From the NCBI GenBank assembly GCA_026004795.1, contig BPJV01000004.1, positions 558,001 through 622,000 on the forward strand: a stretch of 64,000 nt of DNA, written 5' to 3'. Positions 37,305-45,869 of this stretch are shown piece after piece. Within the stretch, counting starts at the first letter, position 1; the number at the start of each line of letters is the position of its first letter. Position numbers and translations under genes: made by a program. The notes beneath the pieces were generated by a model, which saw only the letters and a list, made by a program, of their open reading frames with translations, made no database searches and was not told where the DNA came from. The DNA is from Pirellulaceae bacterium (GTDB taxonomy: Bacteria; Planctomycetota; Planctomycetia; Pirellulales; Pirellulaceae).

Positions 37305-37541
37305 TCAATCATTCGGTTCCTTGAGCCTCATTTCTACGTATTCGATCAATTCGCCAACCGTTTCCACGGCCAAGATATCGTCTTCGACGCGTACCCCGAA
37401 TTCCTTTTCCAACTCGACGGTCAGCTCTGCCATGCCAATGGAGTCGACTCCGATAAAGGCAAGGGGATCGTCACGCTGCGGGCGGTGGCCGAACTTCGCC
37501 TCCAGCCGCTTGAGGATTTTTTCCGCCACCGTACTTATCAT
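37305..37541 (-). CDS. Acyl carrier protein
   Basis: 78 residues, acidic and helical, with the phosphopantetheine attachment Ser in 'GVDSIGMAELTVELEKEFGV'. The canonical motif is D-S-L; here it is D-S-I, as seen in some secondary carrier proteins. It carries acyl chains in the cytoplasm; closeness to fabI suggests fatty acid synthesis. Being outside a fabD-fabG-fabF cluster and having the Ile variant leave open that it serves a specialised lipid or polyketide pathway. Confidence 0.88.
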   Translation of the reverse strand: MISTVAEKILKRLEAKFGHRPQRDDPLAFIGVDSIGMAELTVELEKEFGVRVEDDILAVETVGELIEYVEMRLKEPND

Positions 37542-38138
37542 CTCACCATCCTGGCGTCACAAGAAGGAATGCATTATCACGGATTGCTGCACGAGGTCTG
37601 GGAAGTTGGTTCCTGGCCAATCCTCGGCTTGATTGTCGGATTCAGTCCATAACGAGATCAATGTACACCGAGGGCAGCAGCGCGAGAATCCGCATTTCAG
37701 ACAATCATGGCATGGGGCTGCGTACCATTCAACTTCCGCAGCAGCGAAGCATGGCTGGAAAGTTCCTCAGGGGCCATAGTACTCACTATATTCTCGTCGG
37801 CGCTTCGTTCATGTTTTTCACCCAGAGCAGGTCCACAGCGTCTTGTGGCTGAGCCGAACCCCTTCGCGCGGCGGCGTGAGACGTGTGCGGCAAAAACCCG
37901 TCTCGTCGCGCTGGATCGTCCAGACCAACTACTATCCCGTGCCCGGCGCTGGCTGAATGGCGATTTTTCCTCGGGGATCGGCTGGCCAGTCATCATTGCC
38001 TTCGGGTGATGCACTATGTCTGGCGCCGTCTTTCTCGAAGTAGCGTTTGCCAGAGCGCCAGATGGCTTTACAATCGCTCGCCAGTTCATGGAAGCGGATC
38101 GACCCAAGGTGAATTGTGTCCGAACCACAGAGAGTTGA
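37542..38138. other. Divergent intergenic region
   Basis: About 600 bp between the divergent carrier-protein and MBL-fold genes. The minus-strand frames here (37697-38164, 37932-38546) overlap each other and a real gene and look random. No structured RNA signature was recognised. Confidence 0.45.
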
Positions 38139-38978
38139 ATGCTTGATAACTCCCCCATTCTCACCCATCAACATGGCACCTGGACGATTGAGGGTTATTC
38201 CCGTGCCGCCGTCCAGACGTATTATCGCATCCCCGAACTGCGGATCGCGTTTGACGTGGGGGCGCATCCGTGGGATTTCATGGGAACGCCTACCCTGGCG
38301 ATAACCCACAGCCATCTGGATCACATTGCAGCCCTGCCGTTGTACATTGCCCGGCGACGCATGATGAAGATGGAGCCGCCGAAGGTTTTTCTCCCCGAAC
38401 ATGCGTTGCGACCGGTCGAGTCGATGTTGCGAATCGTTTCGCGGTTGGATCGGGGGCGGTTGCCGTGCGAGTTGATACCGGTGCGGCCGGGAGATGAATT
38501 CGAGTTGTCGCGGGAATTGGTCCTCCGCGTTTATCCCACGCGTCACACAGTCCCTAGCGTAGGCTACATCGTCTGGGAACGGCGGAACAAATTGAAGGAG
38601 GAGTACCGCGACCTTTCGGGACCGGAGATACGGGACCTACGGCTCAGCGGCATCGAGATCACCAGGGAAACCCGATTTCCCATCATCGGGTACACTGGCG
38701 ACACCAGCCCGCGCGGATTGGACGACAATCCCGACATGTATGAGGCGAAGGTGCTGGTCACCGAGATGACCTTCATCGCCAGCAAGCACCGAAAGGACAA
38801 GATCCACAAACACGGCCACATGCACTTAGACGATTTCGTCGAACGCCGAGATGCCTTCCACAACGAGCTGATCATCGCGGGCCATCTGAGCATGCGGTAC
38901 ACCGCCGCCCAGGTGGAGCGGCTCGTGCGCCGTCGTCTAACGGACATGTTGGATGGGCGGCTGAAGCTGTGGATTTAA
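38139..38978 (+). CDS. tRNase Z-like MBL-fold metal-dependent hydrolase
   Basis: 279 residues. The zinc motif H57-S-H59-L-D61-H62 is intact. Later ligands are in 'YPTRHTVPSVGYIV', 'GYTGDTSP' and 'AGHLSMRYT'. The order 'GYSRAAVQTYYRIPELRIAFDVG', 'ARRRMMKMEPPKVFLP' and 'NKLKEEYRDLSGPEIRDLRLSG' closely resembles the short plant/cyanobacterial-type tRNase Z relatives, so 3' tRNA processing is plausible. Related hydrolases of other function share this fold. ATG start; no signal peptide, so cytoplasmic. Confidence 0.8.
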   Translation: MLDNSPILTHQHGTWTIEGYSRAAVQTYYRIPELRIAFDVGAHPWDFMGTPTLAITHSHLDHIAALPLYIARRRMMKMEPPKVFLPEHALRPVESMLRIVSRLDRGRLPCELIPVRPGDEFELSRELVLRVYPTRHTVPSVGYIVWERRNKLKEEYRDLSGPEIRDLRLSGIEITRETRFPIIGYTGDTSPRGLDDNPDMYEAKVLVTEMTFIASKHRKDKIHKHGHMHLDDFVERRDAFHNELIIAGHLSMRYTAAQVERLVRRRLTDMLDGRLKLWI

Positions 38979-39002
38979 AAGTTCCGCTGATCGCCTGGTG
39001 GT

Positions 39003-39926
39003 CTACCCGCTGACCGTGGGGATTTCACGCAAGGCACAGGCAGCGTTGGCAATGCGCGTCAACTGTTCGGGCGCGAGTTCTCCGAGCAGGGGTAGCATGG
39101 GGCCCGTCTCGGCAATGCCAGCCAACTCGACGGCGCGGTGCAACACGCGAATGGGGCTGATTTCGTTGCGCAAGTCCTCCAATGGCTGGAATTGCAGCCG
39201 CAAACGCTCCGCTCGCTCGAATTCACCTGCTTGTACCGCTCGTAGCATCTCCATCGACAAGGCGGGATTGATGCACACACATCCGCTGGTAAAGGACTGA
39301 ACCTCAAAATCTCGCAGGTGCACGATAGCAGGTTGCTCCCCAATACCGCTGACCACGATATCGCTGGGTACGACATGCAGAATCTCGCGCAGATAATCGT
39401 CTTCGGCCGGATCGTCGCGCACCACCGCGTACTTGATCCAGCTCAGCAACCCATCGGCATAGAGCTTTTCCACCAGGCGAGACGGTAGCCATTGGTCGTG
39501 CTTGAGGTACAGCACGACTGGCTTGCCAAACGCGTCGGCAAATCGACGTATTCCCGTAGCAGTTCCCGGCGCATCGCAAACGTCGCGTTGCGGCAAAATC
39601 ATGACTGTGGGAAAGTCGAAGTCTTGCAGTACTGCCGCCTGGTCCATCATCATCCCGAAAGCTGGCCCTACGGAGGGGACGACCAAGGTGTCCGGCTTGA
39701 CGATCTCCGTAAGCATATGCAGCAACTGCTCGTACTCACTGGGGCGGACGTGGTACAAGACGGCGTTTCCCCCGTACAGCAACGTGGTGATGCCACCGGC
39801 CTCCAAGTATTCGACGATCCGTCGATTCTGTTCGGGATGAATCTCCAGGCTGCTGTCTCGCGCAAGAGGAGGGACAGCAATCACGCTTTCCGCTAAGCGA
39901 GCGGGGGTGATGGGCCGAGTATCCAT
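39003..39926 (-). CDS. Dihydrodipicolinate synthase/N-acetylneuraminate lyase family aldolase
   Basis: 307 residues from ATG 39926; the frame opens earlier inside the SDR gene, but those residues are implausible. It is a class I aldolase barrel. The Schiff-base Lys is likely in 'LSWIKYAVVRDD', with 'GGITTLLYGGNAVLYHVRPSEYEQLL' corresponding to the 'GTTGE...L...E' region of DapA. The usual Thr-Thr-Gly-Glu is replaced by Gly-Gly-Asn-Ala, so it is unlikely to be true DapA. It follows the SDR by 40 bp and probably shares its transcript. Pyruvate-dependent cleavage or condensation of a sugar acid is a reasonable guess. Confidence 0.8.
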   Translation of the reverse strand: MDTRPITPARLAESVIAVPPLARDSSLEIHPEQNRRIVEYLEAGGITTLLYGGNAVLYHVRPSEYEQLLHMLTEIVKPDTLVVPSVGPAFGMMMDQAAVLQDFDFPTVMILPQRDVCDAPGTATGIRRFADAFGKPVVLYLKHDQWLPSRLVEKLYADGLLSWIKYAVVRDDPAEDDYLREILHVVPSDIVVSGIGEQPAIVHLRDFEVQSFTSGCVCINPALSMEMLRAVQAGEFERAERLRLQFQPLEDLRNEISPIRVLHRAVELAGIAETGPMLPLLGELAPEQLTRIANAACALREIPTVSG

Positions 39927-39966
39927 GATTGAAGCAATACCTCCTAGGCGATCGAATCCACAAGTA

Positions 39967-40746
39967 TTAGTAATCGTACGGCCAAACGTTCTTCTGCCAC
40001 AGACCGCCGTCGACGAATATCGTCTGCCCCGTGACAAAACTGGCTCGAGGGCTCAACAACCACGCAACGACATCGGCGACGTCTTGTTCCGTTCCAATCC
40101 GTCCCAACGGAGTGAGAGAGGCCCACGTGCTGGCGTAATCAGGGCTTTCTTTCCGCGTCCGTTCATTCTCAATCGCCCCCGGTGCCACGCAGTTGACGCG
40201 AATGCGATAGCGGCCAAGTTCCATGGCAGCGACCTTGGTTAGCATTTCAATACCTCCTTTACTGGCGCAGTAGTCGCCAAGCTTAGGGAACGGAATGCGA
40301 TTGGCACCGGATCCGATGTTGATGATATTGCCTCCCGTCGCTGTCATCCTTCGTGCTGCCTGCTGCGTGCACAAGAAGGTCCCTTTGAGATTAGTGCGGA
40401 TCGTGCGGTCAAAATCGCTCTCATCCAGCTCCAGCAACGATGCAAAGGTTTGCACTGCAGCGTTATTGATCAGCACATCCAAGCGGCCCTCGCGACGATC
40501 GATCTCGGCGAACAACCGTTGCACCTCTCCTCCGTCGCCCACATCAGCATCCCAGAACCAACCATCGCTTCCCGCCGCCCGCACCATTTCCAGGGTTTGT
40601 TCGGCACCGGCCGGATCACGGTAATGGTCGATCACCAAACGGTATCCCTGTCCGGCCAATTCGATGCAGATACAGCGCCCAATTCCGGAGCTGGCTCCGG
40701 TAACCAAGGCGACTGGCGTCGGTGGCAGGTCAGCAGCGGCTGTCAT
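39967..40746 (-). CDS. Short-chain dehydrogenase/reductase (classical SDR)
   Basis: 259 residues from ATG 40746 (a GTG at 40767 would add seven). It has the classical SDR set: 'VTGASSGIGRCICIELA' for NAD(P), 'VLINNAAVQ', a Ser in 'IINIGSGANR', and Y-x3-K in 'YCASKGGIEML'. The C-terminal 'PLGRIGTEQDVADVVAWLLSPRASFVTGQTIFVDGG' is typical of FabG-like and sugar/polyol dehydrogenases. It is followed by the DHDPS-family aldolase and preceded by the SelA-like gene on the same strand, so a small sugar-acid pathway is possible. Substrate unknown. Confidence 0.86.
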   Translation of the reverse strand: MTAAADLPPTPVALVTGASSGIGRCICIELAGQGYRLVIDHYRDPAGAEQTLEMVRAAGSDGWFWDADVGDGGEVQRLFAEIDRREGRLDVLINNAAVQTFASLLELDESDFDRTIRTNLKGTFLCTQQAARRMTATGGNIINIGSGANRIPFPKLGDYCASKGGIEMLTKVAAMELGRYRIRVNCVAPGAIENERTRKESPDYASTWASLTPLGRIGTEQDVADVVAWLLSPRASFVTGQTIFVDGGLWQKNVWPYDY

Positions 40747-40885
40747 GAGGTGAATCCTATTGCTCACTATCGTTGCGTGTCCATCATCTCCGATCCGAAT
40801 CCCAGCCCGCGGGCGCTGGAGAGGGGAAGCTGGCCTCCTGTCGATCGACGCTATCGTGCAGCGGTGGGGTGAAGTGCCTGCCGAC

Positions 40886-42265
40886 TTATGGCTCGCCCAC
40901 CAAGGTCCGGATTACGGCGGCGTCGTCTTTCGGTTCGACGAACCGCAGATCGATCAGCAATTTATCGTCCTGCACGGCCGTGGCAATCCGGGGGATCGCG
41001 GGCGGTTCGCCCCCTGCGGGCATCGGCTCGGCGACGACGGCTGTGCCTTGCTCCAGACGCCGCCGCACCTCCTCGGCAGGCTGTTCGGTTTTCAACAAGA
41101 CGCCCCAGTTGTCCAGTCGGTATCGGTTCCACGGCGCCGGTCCGAGATCGACGTGACGAAACACCTCTTCGGCTGTGTTCACCGGCCCTTTGCCCGCAAG
41201 CTGAATCGCCATGCGACGGGCGCGATCGGCCAAATTCTCGGGGTTGGCTAGCAATCGACCGATGGCTCCGGTCTCCACACCGGCGCCGGTCCTCAACAAC
41301 TCCAACGACGTCAGGGCCGCGAACAATCCCGCTGGCGAAAGCGAGGTCCCGCGCAGGTCGCTCTGCCGCTGCAGCTTCTTCATACAATCGGCAGGACCGA
41401 ACAGGGCACATCCCCCCGGTGCGCCGAGGAATAGGTGGAGTGGTATTACGACGATTCCAGGGTGCGCATCGAGAACGGTAGGCAGATAGGGCATCCCGTA
41501 ACGTTCTGGCAAGGTACGATCCAGCGTGGCATCCCCGACCAGCTCGACGACCTCAACCCCCGATGCTATGGCTGCGTCCAACGTCGTTTGCCGCTGCCGG
41601 TGGTATTGATCGGCCGCCAAGCCGTTGGGAGATACCATCAAGATGACGGCAGTAGCAGCATCCAGACGCTCGAGCACCGGTTGCCAATCCTCGGCAACCG
41701 TGCCATTGGTGGCTCCTACCTCACGGAGCTGGCAATCGGCCAACAGAGCATCGAGGCCACCAAGTCCCGCCACGCGCTGCATATCGGATTTGGCGATCAA
41801 CACGGTGCGTCCACGCAACAGGAGGCTCAACGCGTCAGCCAACGAGACGTGCCAACTGGCATGGGTGTGCAAGTGCCGTAGTACCCAGGCCTGCACCCGA
41901 TTGCGAAGCGCCTGGCTGTGGTGGACGTGGCTGGCGGCACTGGCCATGGCGTGGGCCACCGAGATCGGCACAGCCACGCCGTCAACGGTCGGATGAAATA
42001 ACTGGCCAGTGGCGTTGAGGATCGAGGGGGAGGTTTCCCCGGCCTCCAGTTGGGCGGACAAGGCGTCGAGCCACGTACGGGCTTCGCGCCACGCGCGCTG
42101 AACTTGTTGTTGAATCTGTTCCAGCGGACGATGGTCCTTCAACCCCGCTCGACGCATCGCTTCTTTGAGACGACCGGCCACATCGGGGGTCTGCAGCGCG
42201 TTGAATACTCGTTCGATCGCCGCGGCCGGGTACAAGTCTTCGAGTCGATCTCGGATGCTCACCAT
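40886..42265 (-). CDS. SelA-like PLP-fold protein lacking the catalytic lysine
   Basis: 459 residues from ATG 42265. It aligns end to end with the SelA (L-seryl-tRNA(Sec) selenium transferase) family: N-terminal helices, 'SPSILNATGQLFHPTVDG' where SelA has 'NATGVV.HTNLGRAPL', and a C-terminal 'LRGTSLSPAGLFAALTSLELL'. The PLP-binding segment 'SGDKLLGGPQAG' of SelA is replaced by 'PLHLFLGAPGGC', so the Schiff-base Lys is His277. It probably cannot form an internal aldimine and may be a pseudoenzyme or structural relative. Neighbouring SDR and aldolase genes suggest a sugar-acid context, as for SelA-like DgaE, rather than selenocysteine. No selB or selC is seen. Confidence 0.78.
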   Translation of the reverse strand: MVSIRDRLEDLYPAAAIERVFNALQTPDVAGRLKEAMRRAGLKDHRPLEQIQQQVQRAWREARTWLDALSAQLEAGETSPSILNATGQLFHPTVDGVAVPISVAHAMASAASHVHHSQALRNRVQAWVLRHLHTHASWHVSLADALSLLLRGRTVLIAKSDMQRVAGLGGLDALLADCQLREVGATNGTVAEDWQPVLERLDAATAVILMVSPNGLAADQYHRQRQTTLDAAIASGVEVVELVGDATLDRTLPERYGMPYLPTVLDAHPGIVVIPLHLFLGAPGGCALFGPADCMKKLQRQSDLRGTSLSPAGLFAALTSLELLRTGAGVETGAIGRLLANPENLADRARRMAIQLAGKGPVNTAEEVFRHVDLGPAPWNRYRLDNWGVLLKTEQPAEEVRRRLEQGTAVVAEPMPAGGEPPAIPRIATAVQDDKLLIDLRFVEPKDDAAVIRTLVGEP

Positions 42266-42768
42266 TGAACCTTCGCAGTTGTGGGGATTTCTTGAACGCT
42301 TCGTGCAATACGCGCGGCTGCCGCCGGACTCGGGAGCCACGATGGTCGGCGACGTCGTGTGGCTCTAGGCGACGAGTACGCCGCAATTATAGGGGGACGC
42401 GAGGAACGGTTGAAGCGATTGTAATGCCAGCCCCGCGCGAATATTCCCCGTCTGGGGCCGAAGATTTCCTGTGATGGCGTGGAGGTGATCTACGTTTTCT
42501 CGGTGGAGCATCCTCTCCGCCGCAACCTGTTTCGCTTGTCGTTCATGGAGCACCAGCCGTTGCGTCACGGCGCCGTTGGCCAGTTGCGTCCATGGTGGTG
42601 CAGCGAGGCAGGTACCAACCGGCGCCCGTCCCGACAACAGCGTGTGCCGGGAGCCCGTCAGCGACATGGCCCGCGTCGGGCCATGTCGTCTGCCGATGCG
42701 CCAGTCCTTTCCATCGCCCGAGTCGAGGTGAATAGAGGAGGATACGCCCTGATGAAGGAAGCGCTGTG
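42266..42768. other. Divergent intergenic region with a long hairpin
   Basis: 500 bp separate the SelA-like gene (minus) and the HD-GYP gene (plus). Small open frames on both strands (42365-42667 minus, 42479-42769 plus) are not convincing. The notable element is the 12-bp perfect hairpin at 42662-42688, listed separately. Confidence 0.45.
42662..42688. repeat. 12-bp perfect inverted repeat (hairpin) upstream of the HD-GYP gene
   Basis: CGACATGGCCCG (42662-42673) and CGGGCCATGTCG (42677-42688) pair without mismatch around a 3-nt loop. It lies 80 bp before the HD-GYP start, within the expected leader. There is no T tract on either side, so it may be a regulatory stem, an attenuator or a protein-binding palindrome rather than a plain terminator. 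Confidence 0.7.
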
Positions 42769-43731
42769 ATGTGCGATGTTGTTGCGCTTACACCACGGGA
42801 ATTAGTCCCGATCAGTAGTTGTGTGCTTCTGCCGGATCGGCCTTTAGGGATCGATGTTTACTTGATCAAGGCGATTGACAGCAAGCCTGTCTTATTCTGC
42901 AGTCGAGATCAAACGCTATCGGAGGCGAAGCTCGATACGGTTGCCCAACGTTTACCTGGCCGCTTGTATGTTCGCTGCTCGGACGCCGATCGCCTGCAAG
43001 CGTACATCCGAGAGCACTGGTCCGATATTCTTCGGGACGACTCTCGACCGTTGGAGGATCGTACTCGGTTGATGTGCAACGTGATGCGCGATGTGCTCGC
43101 CGATGCATTCGCCAGTCGCAACATCCAGAGGATCGCCGCTACCGCCGACTTCCTGGCCGCCGAGAGCACACGGTTACTACAGGACGCTCCGGTGGCCATC
43201 GGCGAGCTGTCCAAAATCATGCAACATGATTTCGCCACGTTTACTCATTCGACCAATGTCGCCTTGTATTCTCTGCGCCTGGCACAAGAGCTTGGCTTTT
43301 CGACCGACGAGCAGCAGTGCATCGTTCGCGGCGCTCTGCTGCATGATGTGGGCAAGCTAGAGATTACTGAGAACATCCTCAGCAAGCCGGATCGTCTCAC
43401 GCAGGAAGAGCTGCGTCAGATACGGCAGCATCCTACCACTGGACTGGAACAATTGGTTGATCAGGCCCTGACGTTCGGGGAGCTGATGATCGTCTATCAG
43501 CATCATGAGCGGATCGACGGAAGCGGTTATCCGGTAGGATCCGTCGGCGAGGAGATTCATCCGTTTGCACGTCTGTGCGCGATCACGGATGTGTATGAGG
43601 CGTTGACGGCCCACCGTCCCTACCGCCGTGCGTTGCGGGCCAAGGCGGCCATGCATGTTTTGCAACGCAAAGAGGGGGTGCACTTCGATCGGGAGATGCT
43701 CGCATGCTGGAAAGGGCTGGTGGAGGTATGA
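42769..43731 (+). CDS. HD-GYP domain protein, probable c-di-GMP phosphodiesterase
   Basis: 320 residues. ATG 42769 follows GAAGGAAG with good spacing (a GTG lies one codon before). The N-terminal 90 residues are a poorly conserved sensor-like region; no membrane segment is seen. The HD domain spans about 145-310 with H192-D193 in 'LLHDVGK' and the GYP motif 'HHERIDGSGYP' at 245-255, both complete. Such enzymes linearise c-di-GMP. It overlaps the PilZ gene by ATGA, pairing a c-di-GMP hydrolase with a c-di-GMP receptor. Confidence 0.92.
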   Translation: MCDVVALTPRELVPISSCVLLPDRPLGIDVYLIKAIDSKPVLFCSRDQTLSEAKLDTVAQRLPGRLYVRCSDADRLQAYIREHWSDILRDDSRPLEDRTRLMCNVMRDVLADAFASRNIQRIAATADFLAAESTRLLQDAPVAIGELSKIMQHDFATFTHSTNVALYSLRLAQELGFSTDEQQCIVRGALLHDVGKLEITENILSKPDRLTQEELRQIRQHPTTGLEQLVDQALTFGELMIVYQHHERIDGSGYPVGSVGEEIHPFARLCAITDVYEALTAHRPYRRALRAKAAMHVLQRKEGVHFDREMLACWKGLVEV

Positions 43732-44249
43732 GCAACATGATTTCACCACCGGGCGAAGCGGCCCATGAAACCGGGGGGAGGCAGCACGCAGAGCCCGCCG
43801 CCAGGACCGCCGCGACGGTAGATGATCGACTCGTGGTCCTGCCACCGGAACTTCGTGAGCGATTGGAAGGCAGAGGATACCAGTCGCCGGTACCGGTCGA
43901 GTCCCGCGCCTGGGCTCGACTGACGGTCATGCGGGAAGCCAGGTTGTCGATGGTCCATACTCCTCCAGCGTTGCACTCCGCTCTTCCATGGCCACCACAC
44001 GGCAGGGTGATCGTCAAAGACCTTTCTCGCAGTGGTATCGGTTTTTTTTTCCATATGCCGCTGTTTCCGTCGCAACAGATCCAGATCCAACTGTCTCATT
44101 ACGTCATTCAAGCCAAGGTGCGCCGATGTCGTCGCCACACGTCCGATTGCTATGAACTCGGAGCTATCGTTACTCAGGTGCGTTCTTCGAAAGAGGATCG
44201 GTCCGCCGACTACATGGAAGGCTGCGCGTCCAGCTCGGTTCGCCCCTAG
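43728..44249 (+). CDS. PilZ domain-like protein
   Basis: 173 residues. It starts inside the stop of the HD-GYP gene (ATGA), directly behind GGAGGT. A disordered N-terminal stretch (about 1-60, with 'RERLEGRGYQSPVPVE') precedes a small beta domain. That domain has 'VKDLSRSGIGFFFHMPLFPSQQIQIQL' and 'RCRRHTSDCYELGAIV', the D-x-S-x-x-G and (C/Y)ELG pattern of PilZ. PilZ proteins bind c-di-GMP and alter motility or exopolysaccharide production. The upstream Arg pair of the binding motif is not clearly recognisable, so ligand binding is likely but unproven. Confidence 0.75.
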   Translation: MSNMISPPGEAAHETGGRQHAEPAARTAATVDDRLVVLPPELRERLEGRGYQSPVPVESRAWARLTVMREARLSMVHTPPALHSALPWPPHGRVIVKDLSRSGIGFFFHMPLFPSQQIQIQLSHYVIQAKVRRCRRHTSDCYELGAIVTQVRSSKEDRSADYMEGCASSSVRP

Positions 44250-44465
44250 CGAGGTTGCCGCTGCTGTGGTGGCTCTCCCGGGGGTGACCACTCGATGTCG
44301 GCCGTGGCGATGTGCCCTCGACCGCAGCACAGGGCGGGAGAAGAGCCATGGGGCTGCGCGGGCCAGAAGTGGCAGGGACGACACCTGATCGACGCAACTT
44401 CGCCACGACGGCGTGCGAAGGCTTCCGTTCACAAGATTCATTGCCCCATCCTCTTCATCGTCACC

Positions 44466-45869
44466 ATGCAAACACCGACTATCCATGCAAAAGAATCCCC
44501 CATCGGCCTGCTATGCCGCGGGTTGGATGTGGTCACCATTGGAGTCTCGTTGTACGTCGCGCAGATTGCGGCGAGGCAGTCGCCCAGCGATCGGTCGATG
44601 GTGGCAATTCTGGCTGCGGCGCTGGTGTATTTGTTGGTCGCGGAGCTGCTGCGAGTGTATCGCTCGGATCTGCTGCGCACCGCCAATACGGATTTGGTAT
44701 TGGTGCTCGGAGCCTGGGTGACGACCATCCTGGTTCTGGGGGTGGTCGCCTTCTTCTGGCGCCAAGGCGGGTATTTCGCTCGCAGCTCCATTCTTGGCTG
44801 GATTCTACTCACCGGCGCCATGCTCGGCTTGCAGCATATGCTGGTGCGCATCGTGTTGCAATCGTTTTTAGCACGAGGCATCGGTACAAGACGTTGCGCT
44901 ATCGTCGGAGTCAATGCATTGGGCGTACGGCTGGCCAATCATGCGATGCACACCCCGGAGTATGGCTTCCAAATGATCGGCTTTTACGATGACCGAGACC
45001 GCCAACGGTGGGGGGTTGAGCTGCCACCGAGAATTCCTTTCCGAGGCAAACTTCACGACCTGGTCGACCAAGTGACTCGAGGAGAGGTCGACACGGTGTT
45101 TGTAACCTTGCCGATGCGTGCCGAGAACCGTATTCGTTGGATTCTTCAGCAGTTGGCCGATAGCACGGCCAGTGTGTATATCGTGCCTGACTTCTTCGTG
45201 TTCGAACTGCTGCACTCGCGGTGGACTTCCATTGGAGGGTTGCCAGCAGTTAGCGTGTTCGAATCACCCCTGTACGGCGTGGATGGTTGGTTCAAGCGGG
45301 CGTTTGACTTCTGCACCGCCCTGGTACTGCTGGTCTTCCTGTCGCCGCTGTTCGTGTTGATCGCCCTGCTGGTGAAACTTTCTTCTCCCGGTCCCATCTT
45401 CTTTCGCCAACGCCGATACGGTCTGGATGGCAAGGAGATCTGGGTGTGGAAGTTCCGCACCATGCGCACATGCGAGGATGGTCCGGTTATTCAGCAAGCC
45501 ACCAAGGATGATCCGCGGGTAACTCCCATAGGTCGTCTCCTGCGGCGCACGAGTCTGGATGAATTGCCGCAGCTATTCAATGTCCTCGAGGGTTCGATGT
45601 CTCTGGTAGGGCCTCGTCCCCATGCGACGGCTCATAATGAACACTACCGAAAACTGATCCGCGGCTACATGCTGCGCCACAAAGTGAAGCCCGGGATCAC
45701 GGGGTTGGCACAGGTGGAAGGTTATCGAGGTGAAACGGAAACACTGGAAAAGATGCAAAAACGGGTCGAATTCGATCACCTGTATATCCAACGATGGTCG
45801 CTGTGGTTGGACCTGAAAATCCTATTGCGTACCATCGCCGTTGTCTGGAAGCAGGAGACGGCCTACTAA
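44466..45869 (+). CDS. Undecaprenyl-phosphate sugar phosphotransferase (WbaP/WcaJ type)
   Basis: 467 residues from ATG 44466; the 57 codons open upstream look non-native. Four membrane helices span about 15-130, then a CoA-binding-like domain ('[16 protein letters not shown]...'), a fifth membrane segment (about 285-310) and the catalytic C-terminal domain. That domain has 'VWKFRTMR', '[24 protein letters not shown]' and '[16 protein letters not shown]'. It moves hexose-1-phosphate onto undecaprenyl phosphate, the first step of exopolysaccharide synthesis. It follows the c-di-GMP genes HD-GYP and PilZ on the same strand. It overlaps the convergent bioD by 4 bp at the stops. Confidence 0.93.
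   Translation: MQTPTIHAKESPIGLLCRGLDVVTIGVSLYVAQIAARQSPSDRSMVAILAAALVYLLVAELLRVYRSDLLRTANTDLVLVLGAWVTTILVLGVVAFFWRQGGYFARSSILGWILLTGAMLGLQHMLVRIVLQSFLARGIGTRRCAIVGVNALGVRLANHAMHTPEYGFQMIGFYDDRDRQRWGVELPPRIPFRGKLHDLVDQVTRGEVDTVFVTLPMRAENRIRWILQQLADSTASVYIVPDFFVFELLHSRWTSIGGLPAVSVFESPLYGVDGWFKRAFDFCTALVLLVFLSPLFVLIALLVKLSSPGPIFFRQRRYGLDGKEIWVWKFRTMRTCEDGPVIQQATKDDPRVTPIGRLLRRTSLDELPQLFNVLEGSMSLVGPRPHATAHNEHYRKLIRGYMLRHKVKPGITGLAQVEGYRGETETLEKMQKRVEFDHLYIQRWSLWLDLKILLRTIAVVWKQETAY

Noticed and set aside
40886-42265. Genuine selenocysteine synthase (selA)
   Set aside because: The PLP lysine is replaced by His, and no selB, selD or tRNA-Sec was seen in the window.
42479-42769. 96-codon frame that overlaps the HD-GYP start by TGATG
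   Set aside because: The overlap looks like coupling, but the sequence is Arg/His-rich without domain character and runs through the 12-bp hairpin.
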